A DNA stretch of 38,096 bases from Opitutales bacterium (GTDB lineage: Bacteria; Verrucomicrobiota; Verrucomicrobiia; Opitutales; Seribacteraceae). This document shows positions 9,428 through 16,626 of the stretch, piece after piece (within the stretch, counting starts at the first letter, position 1; every line of letters starts with the position of its first letter). A program made the position numbers and the translations under genes. A model generated the notes under the pieces. It had not been told where the DNA came from. It was given only the letters and a program-made list of their open reading frames with translations, and ran no database searches. The stretch is from the NCBI GenBank assembly GCA_029251885.1, contig JAQXCL010000126.1, positions 1 through 38,096 of the forward strand. The letters run 5' to 3'.

Positions 9428-10087
9428 GTGAATACGATTATTTCTCAGTGGAGAGATTCCCTGCACAAAATCCTCGACATCTATGAACGCAAACGTGGAT
9501 CGATCAGAATTTTCTTCCCTATCCTTTTTGGTTTCTTCATTTTTTTAAATGTCGCTTGCTACTGGTTGGCCATCTACACCGCCTTTCCTTATTACATGAT
9601 GACTCATGAGGCATCTCATTATGTAAAATTACAAATACCTGTGGGAATCTTTGGTGCCCTCTTTGACAGCTTGTCTTTTTTTGCAACTATTTGGATTATC
9701 CGTCGTGCTCTCGCATCCAATAAGACTTCGGAATATGTCTTTCACCTCTCCCTTGATCTGATCATTGCGGTACTCGCAACCTTTTGGGTATTGTTCGTTT
9801 TTACCACTGGAGGATGGATGATAAGCCTGTGGGAAACGGCACCTGAACAGCTTGCAGAGCGGGGAACAAAGTATACGAACCGGGCAATTCAGGCGATTCA
9901 GGATCCCACTGGTCGTGAAAATGCCAAGAATATATACTTTGGCCTGATCATGGGGATATCCGCAACCCTGCCCACCTGTATGCACCTGGGGCTTTTTTTT
10001 ACTTCTGTATTACAGAAAATATTCCTCAAAAAAAAGAAAGTAGATCCTGAAAACGACGGTATTAATACCAGCTTGAAACCTGAATAA
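9428..10087 (+). CDS. Small integral membrane protein, function unknown
   Basis: A 219-residue protein with four likely transmembrane helices, at about 24-52, 72-92, 107-131 and 170-192, and a lysine-rich C-terminal tail (LKKKKVDPEND) that would be cytoplasmic. An amphipathic loop containing HEASHYVKLQIP lies between helices 1 and 2, and a soluble segment of about 35 residues between helices 3 and 4. I do not recognise the family. The start is GTG at 9428; the next candidate, ATG at codon 57, would remove the first helix. It diverges from the NPF-repeat gene across a 117-base region containing a palindrome and appears monocistronic; the next gene begins 176 bases later. Confidence 0.65.
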   Translation: MNTIISQWRDSLHKILDIYERKRGSIRIFFPILFGFFIFLNVACYWLAIYTAFPYYMMTHEASHYVKLQIPVGIFGALFDSLSFFATIWIIRRALASNKTSEYVFHLSLDLIIAVLATFWVLFVFTTGGWMISLWETAPEQLAERGTKYTNRAIQAIQDPTGRENAKNIYFGLIMGISATLPTCMHLGLFFTSVLQKIFLKKKKVDPENDGINTSLKPE

Positions 10088-10263
10088 ATGACTTACTCGA
10101 AGTTAAGCCCACTTTAACCAAATGATCTGAAAAATTTAAATGGGTCTATCTGCAAAGAATAAGTTGCCAATGAATTATTCTCATGGGCAGTATGAAAAAA
10201 TAGGTTTATGGATTCTCTCGTTAGCCTTACCATTACCAGACCAAACATATACAAATACTATTG

Positions 10264-11052
10264 ATGAAAAAAGATAACCAAAAATACATATTGGTGTTAA
10301 TTTCAATGCTTTTCACAGCTTTTATAACCGAGGCAAGCGAGGTTAAAAAACCAGAACAAAGAAGCGGATACAATCAGAGTAAGGATATTGGATGCAAAGC
10401 TCCAAAGAACGCTGATATTCTGTTCAATGGAACCATGAAATCAGTAAAAAAGAACTGGGAAATGTGGCCAGATAAGAACATGGAAATCACCTGGAAAATA
10501 ATGAAAGACCCCAAAGGAAATGGACAAACTTTAATGACTAATGGAGGAAAAAGATGGGGGACACATGATTTGGTGACCAAGAAAAAATATTCCAATTACG
10601 AAGGCCATGTAGAATTTGTAATGATGGGTGCAAGAGGTGATGGGAAAGTGGATGGATATACAAATAGCGGAGTCTATATGCAAAACCGTTATGAAATCCA
10701 AATCGAGTCTCCAAAAAATAAAGACATGCTTGATCCATACAATTGGAAGATTGGACCTCATGGGATTGCCGCTTTCTGCATGGATCGAGTGCCCGACACC
10801 AATGCCTGGAGGCCCAATGGGCAATGGCATGCATTTCACTTTCTTTTCGAAGATGCGAAATGGGAAGGCGATCAAAAAGTCGCTAATGCACGAGCCACTG
10901 TATGGTGGAATGGATTAAAGGTGCACGACGATATTGAAGTCAAAAAAGCCAATGGCGGAATAAAAATAACCCCTGCGCCTGGAGGTTTAAAGTTACAGGA
11001 ACATGGCCAGGATGTTCGCTATCGAAATATCTGGATGATTGATCAAAATTAA
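10264..11052 (+). CDS. DUF1080 (3-keto-disaccharide hydrolase-type) exported protein
   Basis: A 262-residue exported protein whose core (about 45-262) matches the DUF1080 family, a concanavalin-like beta-sandwich common in Verrucomicrobiota, Planctomycetes and Bacteroidetes. Seen: ADILFNGTMKSVKKNWEMW near the start of the domain; YEGHVEFVMM; the SGVYMQNRYEIQIESP motif; and the closing RYRNIWMI, all in the expected order. The signal peptide covers about residues 1-24. ATG at 10264 is preferred; a TTG immediately upstream (10261) is less likely. Some members hydrolyse 3-keto-glycosides, others are probably carbohydrate-binding; which applies is not decidable here. No sugar dehydrogenase or transporter is adjacent; it seems to stand alone, convergent with the deacetylase gene. 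Confidence 0.88.
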   Translation: MKKDNQKYILVLISMLFTAFITEASEVKKPEQRSGYNQSKDIGCKAPKNADILFNGTMKSVKKNWEMWPDKNMEITWKIMKDPKGNGQTLMTNGGKRWGTHDLVTKKKYSNYEGHVEFVMMGARGDGKVDGYTNSGVYMQNRYEIQIESPKNKDMLDPYNWKIGPHGIAAFCMDRVPDTNAWRPNGQWHAFHFLFEDAKWEGDQKVANARATVWWNGLKVHDDIEVKKANGGIKITPAPGGLKLQEHGQDVRYRNIWMIDQN

Positions 11053-11069
11053 CACCAACTTTTGGATGG

Positions 11070-11090
11070 TTCAGGTTTATCAAACCTGAA
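11070..11090. terminator. Perfect nine-pair inverted repeat between convergent genes
   Basis: TTCAGGTTT (11070-11078) and AAACCTGAA (11082-11090) form a perfect nine-base-pair stem with a three-base loop, between the stops of the DUF1080 gene (11052) and the deacetylase gene (11119). There is no U-tract on either side, so termination would be rho-assisted or weak; a role as a bidirectional transcript end is inferred from its position. Confidence 0.5.
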
Positions 11091-11118
11091 AAAGCGAACA
11101 AATTTTAAAGCTCCCTAC

Positions 11119-12081
11119 CTACGCTCGAAGGGCAAATTGATAAGCTCTAGCTGCTTCAAAAAACAAATCGGTGAAAGCATCCACCGTATCGTCAATCGGG
11201 TTAGAGTATCCACCACCCATGAACAAAAGCATGGGAATTCCAAGTTTGTAACGCCAATCAAAAACCCGTTCGTTACGCTGACTCATCCCCTTTCGTGTTA
11301 GGTTTAATAATCCAAGAGCATCCGCACTCAACGCGTCCACTCCCGCCTGGAAGAATATGAGGTCAAAGGATTGATCGCTTAATTGAGCCAAAGTACGATC
11401 TAGACCGGCCAAAAACTCTTCATCCCCTGCCCCCTTGGAAAAGCCGAGATCGAGATTACTGGTTTTTTTACGAAAGGGAAAATTATCCTGCCCATGCAGA
11501 GAAACGGTGTAGACCCGATCATCTCCTTGAAAAATTTCTGCTGTTCCATCCCCCTGGTGAACATCGAGATCAAGAATCAGAACGCGTTTCGCCTGTCCGC
11601 GCGCAAGGGCATGCTCTGCACAGATAGCCAGGTCATTAAAAATACAATAGCCTGCCCCTTCCCGCCGGAAAGCATGGTGAGTACCTCCTGCCATATTTCC
11701 AGCAATAGGAGAACCTTTGGCGAGAAGGTCGAGGCCATCGAGGGCACCTCCGACCAGGCGGAGTGTACGTTCCACGATTTCCGGTTTCCAGGGACGCAGC
11801 CCAATTCGTCGGATTTCATCTTCGCCTAAAGACTGGGAGAGGAAACGATCAACAAAGCTGGCATCGTGAGCGAGTAAAATTTCTTCTCTCTGCGCCAGTC
11901 TTGGGCTTTTTATTTCAATCAAATTATCTTTATCCTCGGCACGGATACGTTCGGCAATGCGGGAGTAGCGATCCACAGGAAAACGGGCAGTAGGATCAAG
12001 TCCTGACGAATAGATCTCGTCATAAAACAAAGTCATACGGGACTCTGATGGGAGGCTTTTGTGTTGTTCGAATTTGTCCAT
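11119..12081 (-). CDS. Histone deacetylase superfamily protein (AcuC-like)
   Basis: A 320-residue member of the class I/II HDAC fold family (acetoin utilisation AcuC, acetylpolyamine amidohydrolase). All signature elements are present: AGGTHHAF with the His dyad H135/H136, GYCIFNDLA, DLDVHQGDGTA with Zn ligands D173 and H175, SLHGQDNFPF, GVDA with D249 as third ligand, and MGGGY near the end. The protein should therefore be an active Zn-dependent deacylase of lysine or small acetylated amines. The ATG at 12081 is used; M16 (12036) would remove only a poorly conserved tail. It diverges from an ADP-ribosylglycohydrolase-family gene, with start codons about 30 bases apart, so both promoters must overlap the 5' ends of the opposite genes. 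Confidence 0.93.
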   Translation of the reverse strand: MDKFEQHKSLPSESRMTLFYDEIYSSGLDPTARFPVDRYSRIAERIRAEDKDNLIEIKSPRLAQREEILLAHDASFVDRFLSQSLGEDEIRRIGLRPWKPEIVERTLRLVGGALDGLDLLAKGSPIAGNMAGGTHHAFRREGAGYCIFNDLAICAEHALARGQAKRVLILDLDVHQGDGTAEIFQGDDRVYTVSLHGQDNFPFRKKTSNLDLGFSKGAGDEEFLAGLDRTLAQLSDQSFDLIFFQAGVDALSADALGLLNLTRKGMSQRNERVFDWRYKLGIPMLLFMGGGYSNPIDDTVDAFTDLFFEAARAYQFALRA

Positions 12082-12114
12082 CCTACAAAACTACTTATTC
12101 TTAATACCGTGAGC

Positions 12115-13116
12115 ATGCAAAACGCATTTCTTGGTTCCCTTGTTGGCGACGCTATCGCCATGCCCGCGCATTGGTACTATGATCGGAACGCCCTCGACCG
12201 GGATTATGGAGATTTTGACAGTTACCTAGCCCCCCGCAACCCCCACCCGGATAGTATTTTGTGGAGATCAAAATATGAACCCATCGGTCCAAAGGCAGAT
12301 ATTTTACACGACCAAGCTAAATTCTGGGGTCAAAGAGGCGTTCACTACCACCAATTCCTTCAGGCAGGTGAAAATACCCTAAACCTAAAACTTTCTGTCG
12401 AACTTTACCGTTGGATCATTCTTCGTGGAAGTTTTGACCTTGATGAATGGCTTTCCCGGTACGCCGAGGTTATGCTCACTCCGGGATGGCACCACGACAC
12501 CTACGCGGAAGAATACCACCGTAATTTTTTTGCCCACTACGCTCGTGGTAAGAGCCTTAGGTCCTGTGGATCTGCAGACTTACATATTGGTGCACTCAGC
12601 CTAATTCCCGGACTACTCGCCGGGTTGGAAGCACTCGAAATAACCGACCCTGCTACCCTGATCGAACTCGCAGTCGCTTTGGTTCGGGCTACTCATGACC
12701 ACGAACATTCCCTGCGGGCAGCAGCCGATTTTACCCGCATCCTTCTACATGTCGCAGATGGTGTGCCCATCCGCAAGGTACTTGCTGAACTGCCTATACC
12801 TGGAGTTTCGGTGTCAAAATTTATGAACTGGGTTGATTTGCCCGATCGTGTAGTAGTGGGTGAAAAACTTTCGACTGCATGCTACCTCCCCGAATCCTTT
12901 GTAGCCTCCCTTTATTTTGCCTGGAAATATCACGACGATTTCTCCCTCGCCCTTCTTCAAAACGCGAAAGTGGGTGGGGACAACTGCCATCGAGCTGTCG
13001 TGGTAGGATCCTCTCTTGGTATTGGATGTGGCGTACCTCGAAAATGGTTAAGGGAATTGGTCTCAATGGAGGATTTGCGCTGCGACCTCCGGACGGTCAA
13101 GGGCTTGAGTCTTTAA
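12115..13116 (+). CDS. ADP-ribosylglycohydrolase family protein (divergent)
   Basis: A 333-residue all-helical protein of the ADP-ribosylglycohydrolase (DraG/ARH) family. The N-terminal MQNAFLGSLVGDAIAMPAHWYYD is typical, as is a central ATHDHEHSLRAAADF segment. The C-terminal metal-binding signature, usually GGDTD.NAA, is GGDNCHRAVVVGSSLG here, so one Asp of the binuclear Mg site is replaced; activity is uncertain. ATG 12115 is chosen because the family motif starts there; the frame is open upstream to a GTG at 12061, which would add 18 unrelated residues and overlap the deacetylase start. The stop overlaps the convergent photolyase gene by 20 bases. It may reverse ADP-ribosylation or hydrolyse a free ADP-ribose derivative; the substrate is not visible. 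Confidence 0.82.
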   Translation: MQNAFLGSLVGDAIAMPAHWYYDRNALDRDYGDFDSYLAPRNPHPDSILWRSKYEPIGPKADILHDQAKFWGQRGVHYHQFLQAGENTLNLKLSVELYRWIILRGSFDLDEWLSRYAEVMLTPGWHHDTYAEEYHRNFFAHYARGKSLRSCGSADLHIGALSLIPGLLAGLEALEITDPATLIELAVALVRATHDHEHSLRAAADFTRILLHVADGVPIRKVLAELPIPGVSVSKFMNWVDLPDRVVVGEKLSTACYLPESFVASLYFAWKYHDDFSLALLQNAKVGGDNCHRAVVVGSSLGIGCGVPRKWLRELVSMEDLRCDLRTVKGLSL

Positions 13117-14647
13117 ACAAAACAAGTTGACCGTTTGAAAGGTCGGTGGACTTTTTTTGCTTCACACTTCCTCTGCCCTTTCGCGATCCATGCTTTTGTA
13201 AAACTTCCCGGGATGTTTTTTTCCCTTTCACACTGCGTCTAATTGCATAGACCCGATCCTTCATTTGTTTGCTTCTTTCCTTTAAACAAATGACCGGAGG
13301 ATTGTAAGCAGGAAGCCTTACCTCCTCCGCGTATGCAATTTCAGCAGGAGTGTATTCCCTTAACTCGGGCACCCATTTTTTTACAAATGTAGCCTCTGGG
13401 TCATGATCCAAAAATTGTTTGGTTGGACTGTACACCCGGATTGCGTTGATCCCAGTAATACCTGCCTGCATTTGCAACTGGGATATATGGATACCCGGTT
13501 CATAATCGAGAAACATCCGGGCAAGCGGGCCGTGAATGGTACGCCAGGAAAGATGCATTCCAAAACAGGCAAAACTCACCACCATTGCCCGCATACGAAA
13601 GTTCATAAACCCTGTTTCTCCCAGGCAACGCATACAAGCATCAATCAGGGGATAACCGGTACGCCCTTCAATCCATGCAGTAAGAAGTTCGGAATCGTCC
13701 TCATACTCGATTGCATCATAGGCAGGGTTGAGCGCTGAAAATTCCATCTGCGGACTGCCCTCCAATCGTTGAACGAAATGATCGCGCCAATGCAAGCGGG
13801 ATTCAAAAGCACGCAAACTACGCCTCCATATATTAGGCCCTTTAATCAAACTAATTTCCTCCCGCCTACGGTCGAGTTCCTCAAAAACACTACCCGAACT
13901 AATCGTACCCCAGGCAAGGTGGGGAGATAACCGGGAACCAGAAGTAAAGGCACGATTGGGAGAAGAAATTCCGCCTGAATAAGCAACTCCACGCTCCTGC
14001 AGAAAGGAACTCAGGGTATCCCAGGCTGAGCGTTCATTCACCACCTGTAAGGAAGAGGAAAGGCCACCGGAAAACTTAGGAAAATAACGGAGTAGATCTG
14101 GCCATTCCCGCGGAGGGGAAAAATAGGTGAATTCTTTGGGCACACCAAGGTTTTTTGGAATAGGAAGAACCGCAAGCCGACCACGTGGACCCTTTTTTGC
14201 CACCTGGCGTTTTTGCTCAGCAGATAATCCACGAACCACCGATGTACCGATCGATTCAACCCACTCAACTCCGCGTTCCCTACACCAGGCACGGACTGCC
14301 CGGTCACGACAAAAAGTCAGATCGTTACCGGTTTCCTGATAAGAGCGTAAACGCTCAAAGGGATGGGTAAGGAAAAGAGTTTCCAACTCGTCCACCACCT
14401 CTCCGACCCGTTCTATCATCCCAGAACCACGCTTTTCCAAACTGGCAGATAATCCACGCAATGCCTGCCATTGGGCCTGCAAATGAAAAACTCCGTAATC
14501 TTCCCCATCAAGCACACTTGGTTCCCAGCAAAAAAAGGGAATCACTTCATTCGAAGTCTGGGTGGCAAGGAAGAGGCAATGATTGTCCGAAACCCGGAAA
14601 TCCCGCTTGACCCACCAAACGGTTCGCCTAACCGGTTGATCGGTCAT
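13097..14647 (-). CDS. Cryptochrome/photolyase family flavoprotein
   Basis: A 516-residue protein with the N-terminal photolyase alpha/beta domain (about 8-140, VWWVKRDFRVSDN) and the helical FAD-binding domain (about 205-465). Seen in the latter: SGSRLSPHLAWGTIS, LHWRDHF, GRTGYPLIDACMRCLGETGFMNFRMRAM and the YEPGIH...N segment, which bind FAD and the lesion. It should be a light-driven DNA repair enzyme, probably of the class I/cryptochrome branch; no Fe-S cysteine set is apparent. The C-terminus (about 465-516) is lysine-rich and low in conservation. Its ATG overlaps the stop of a DUF2256 zinc-ribbon gene (ATGA), and that gene overlaps a membrane-protein gene, so the three are one coupled operon. 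CPD versus 6-4 specificity cannot be assigned by eye. Confidence 0.92.
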   Translation of the reverse strand: MTDQPVRRTVWWVKRDFRVSDNHCLFLATQTSNEVIPFFCWEPSVLDGEDYGVFHLQAQWQALRGLSASLEKRGSGMIERVGEVVDELETLFLTHPFERLRSYQETGNDLTFCRDRAVRAWCRERGVEWVESIGTSVVRGLSAEQKRQVAKKGPRGRLAVLPIPKNLGVPKEFTYFSPPREWPDLLRYFPKFSGGLSSSLQVVNERSAWDTLSSFLQERGVAYSGGISSPNRAFTSGSRLSPHLAWGTISSGSVFEELDRRREEISLIKGPNIWRRSLRAFESRLHWRDHFVQRLEGSPQMEFSALNPAYDAIEYEDDSELLTAWIEGRTGYPLIDACMRCLGETGFMNFRMRAMVVSFACFGMHLSWRTIHGPLARMFLDYEPGIHISQLQMQAGITGINAIRVYSPTKQFLDHDPEATFVKKWVPELREYTPAEIAYAEEVRLPAYNPPVICLKERSKQMKDRVYAIRRSVKGKKTSREVLQKHGSRKGRGSVKQKKSTDLSNGQLVLFKDSSP

Positions 14648-14787
14648 TTCTTAGAGCGCCGACATTTTTCAGAACAATAAAGGATCTGATCCCAAATGCC
14701 CCGGATAATCCACTTTTTACGGTTACGAAAAGGACGACCACAATGGGCACAGTCTTTGACTTGCAGGTGGGCTTTTTTATGGGCCAT
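14644..14787 (-). CDS. DUF2256 small zinc-ribbon protein
   Basis: A 47-residue protein starting MAHKKAHLQVKDCAHCGRPF and ending YCSEKCRRSKK. The C..C and C...C pairs (CAHC, CSEKC) and the intervening basic W-containing loop match DUF2256, a small family often found beside cryptochrome/photolyase genes. The ATG at 14787 shares its A with the upstream stop (TAATG), and its own stop overlaps the photolyase start (ATGA). A longer reading from 14841 would add 18 residues overlapping the upstream gene and is not supported. The role is unknown; zinc binding is inferred from the four cysteines, and a nucleic-acid or flavoenzyme accessory role from context. Confidence 0.82.
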   Translation of the reverse strand: MAHKKAHLQVKDCAHCGRPFRNRKKWIIRGIWDQILYCSEKCRRSKK

Positions 14788-15209
14788 TAATACTGCAACC
14801 AGGAGATTATCAAAACACCAACCCAAGCAACTAACCGCCAAAGATTCGTCCGGATTAACCGGTCAACCACCGCATCAGTCTTACCCTCCCTTGCTAACCT
14901 GCGGTGACAGGGTGCAGAAATCAGAAAGGTGACCGCCCAGGCAAAAAGTACGCATAGCAGACGAGCCCAGGAAAGATCGTCGGCAATAAAAAAACAGGTG
15001 CTTGCGGAGTCCAGCAACTGGGCAATCATTAAGGGAAGTACAAACCAGCCGATTTGATTGCAATATCGTGAGTGCCATTTCGCAAAACGATCTGAAGGAA
15101 TTTCCCGAAAAACCGGGTAGACGATTACCTGAACCAATCCTATAAGTATGAACATGGCAAAATCGATACTCAATGCATGTTCGTGCAAAAATTCGAGGAC
15201 AAGGATCAT
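14787..15209 (-). CDS. Conserved small membrane protein, first gene of photolyase operon
   Basis: A 140-residue protein with four predicted helices: about 14-34, 54-70, 80-98 and 120-138. Conserved-looking features include HSRYCNQIGWFVLPLMIAQL (residues 46-65) and CHRRLAREGK before the last helix. I cannot assign it to a characterised family; proteins of this length and layout occur beside photolyase genes in other bacteria, which is recalled rather than checked. It has the typical overlap TAATG with the DUF2256 gene. The 18-base gap to the divergent esterase gene (15228) means the promoters of the two directions must overlap neighbouring coding sequence. Confidence 0.72.
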   Translation of the reverse strand: MILVLEFLHEHALSIDFAMFILIGLVQVIVYPVFREIPSDRFAKWHSRYCNQIGWFVLPLMIAQLLDSASTCFFIADDLSWARLLCVLFAWAVTFLISAPCHRRLAREGKTDAVVDRLIRTNLWRLVAWVGVLIISWLQY

Positions 15210-15227
15210 AGTAAAATTTGATAATAA

Positions 15228-15947
15228 ATGCGGGGCATTAACCTAAATATGGTAAAGATTCATAAACGGGCAAACCTTTGGCAATATGTACTACTGTTCA
15301 TTTTTATAACGGGCTGCACGAATGTGGAAGAAATTCCAGCTTCAAGTTCAATCCTCCGAACCGAAGAGCAATCAGACAAAAAACCTTTTCGCATTCTTAT
15401 ACTTGGTGATTCCCTGACTGAAGGATATGGGGTATCCCCAGACCAGGCTTACCCCTCCCTACTTGAAGCAAAACTCAATAAAAACCTGCTTCCCGAACAG
15501 CGCCATTACCAGGTAATCAATGGTGGAGTTTCCGGATCAACCACGAGTGGGGGAGCTTCCCGAATCGACTGGCATTTAAAATCTCCACCGGATTATTTGA
15601 TCGTGGCTCTCGGAGGAAACGACGGATTGCGTGGAATTCCTCCTGCAGAATCCAAACAAAATTTAAAAAGTATTATCGAACGGGCTCTTCAAAAAAGGGT
15701 ACCTGTAATGATTGCGGGGATGAAACTCCCTCCGAATTACGGCCCTACACATCTGCGAGACTTTAAAAAAATATTTCCTGAACTCTCCAATGAATTAAAG
15801 ATTCCCCTGCTACCATTCCTGCTAGAGGGAGTGGGTGGAAAACCAGGCATGAACCTGCCAGACCGCATACACCCCAACCCAGCCGGCCAGCGTTTAATTT
15901 GCGAAACCGTATATACACACTTGATCGGTCATCTTCCAAATAATTGA
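15228..15947 (+). CDS. TesA-like GDSL/SGNH esterase lipoprotein
   Basis: An SGNH hydrolase of 239 residues, likely anchored as a lipoprotein (signal ending FITGC, C30). Block I is LILGDSLTEGYG (nucleophile S62), block II GGVSGSTTSGG, block III ALGGNDGLRG (N131) and block V PDRIHPN (D212, H215), so the catalytic set is complete. It resembles TesA/arylesterase proteins, which hydrolyse thioesters and short esters in the periplasm. A second start at 15249 (M8) would give a signal peptide of more usual length. The stop is one base from the start of the ABC ATPase gene, and the following permease overlaps in turn. In E. coli, tesA is adjacent to ybbA-ybbP, so the association is conserved, although there the genes diverge while here they are colinear. 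Confidence 0.9.
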   Translation: MRGINLNMVKIHKRANLWQYVLLFIFITGCTNVEEIPASSSILRTEEQSDKKPFRILILGDSLTEGYGVSPDQAYPSLLEAKLNKNLLPEQRHYQVINGGVSGSTTSGGASRIDWHLKSPPDYLIVALGGNDGLRGIPPAESKQNLKSIIERALQKRVPVMIAGMKLPPNYGPTHLRDFKKIFPELSNELKIPLLPFLLEGVGGKPGMNLPDRIHPNPAGQRLICETVYTHLIGHLPNN

Positions 15948-15948
15948 A

Positions 15949-16626
15949 GTGCACCCAATATTAAAAGTCCACCAAGCCTGCAAATCCTTCCAACAGGGAA
16001 ACCATAAAGTAAAGGTGCTCGAGCGTTTAGATCTCGAAGTAAATAAAGGAGAAAAAGTAGCTATCCTCGGACCGAGCGGGTGTGGAAAGTCCACCCTACT
16101 CTCCCTGCTCGCAGGACTGGACAATCCAGGCTCAGGAACCGTTAAAATCGATGGGACAGATCTTGCCAATATCAACGAAGATCAACTCTCCCAAACACGC
16201 TCGGAAAAACTGGGTATCGTCTTTCAACAATATCATTTAATGCGTAACCTGACTGCGGTCGAGAATGTTGGACTCCCTCTGGAAATCCTTGGAACTGCCG
16301 ACTTTGCGGTTCGGGCCCGAACCGCCCTTAAGGAAGTGGGACTTGACCACCGGGCTACCCACTTCCCATCTGAAATGTCCGGTGGAGAGTGCCAAAGAGT
16401 GGCAATTGCACGGGCTCTGGTCACCCGTCCTTCCCTCATCCTTGCGGATGAACCATCGGGCAACCTCGATCAAAAGACGGGTGATGAGGTCATGGATATC
16501 CTCTTCAATCTGTGCAGGGAACATACTATCTCCCTCGTCCTGGTAACCCATAATCGAGAACTGGCCGATCGTTGCGACCGGTCTCTCCTCCTCAACGAAG
16601 GAGCCCTTGAAGATTTAGCCAGATGA
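15949..16626 (+). CDS. ybbA: ABC transporter ATPase, YbbA/LolD-like
   Basis: A 225-residue ATPase of the MacB/LolD/YbbA group. Walker A is GPSGCGKST (41-49), the Q-loop FQQYHLM (93-99), the signature MSGGECQRVAIARA (144-157), Walker B LILADEPSGNLD (164-175) and the H-loop H202. The start is GTG at 15949, one base after the esterase stop; its own stop overlaps the permease start (ATGA). With the following FtsX-type permease it forms a mechanotransmission-type ABC pair rather than a classical importer. The neighbouring TesA-like enzyme supports the YbbA assignment over LolD. Confidence 0.92.
   Translation: MHPILKVHQACKSFQQGNHKVKVLERLDLEVNKGEKVAILGPSGCGKSTLLSLLAGLDNPGSGTVKIDGTDLANINEDQLSQTRSEKLGIVFQQYHLMRNLTAVENVGLPLEILGTADFAVRARTALKEVGLDHRATHFPSEMSGGECQRVAIARALVTRPSLILADEPSGNLDQKTGDEVMDILFNLCREHTISLVLVTHNRELADRCDRSLLLNEGALEDLAR

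Noticed and set aside
10628-10918. 96-codon open frame inside the DUF1080 gene
   Set aside because: Shadow frame of a clear DUF1080 coding region; no family features.
12061-12114. Upstream GTG start for the ADP-ribosylglycohydrolase gene
   Set aside because: The added residues are not family-like and would overlap the start of the divergent deacetylase gene; the family N-terminus begins at 12115.
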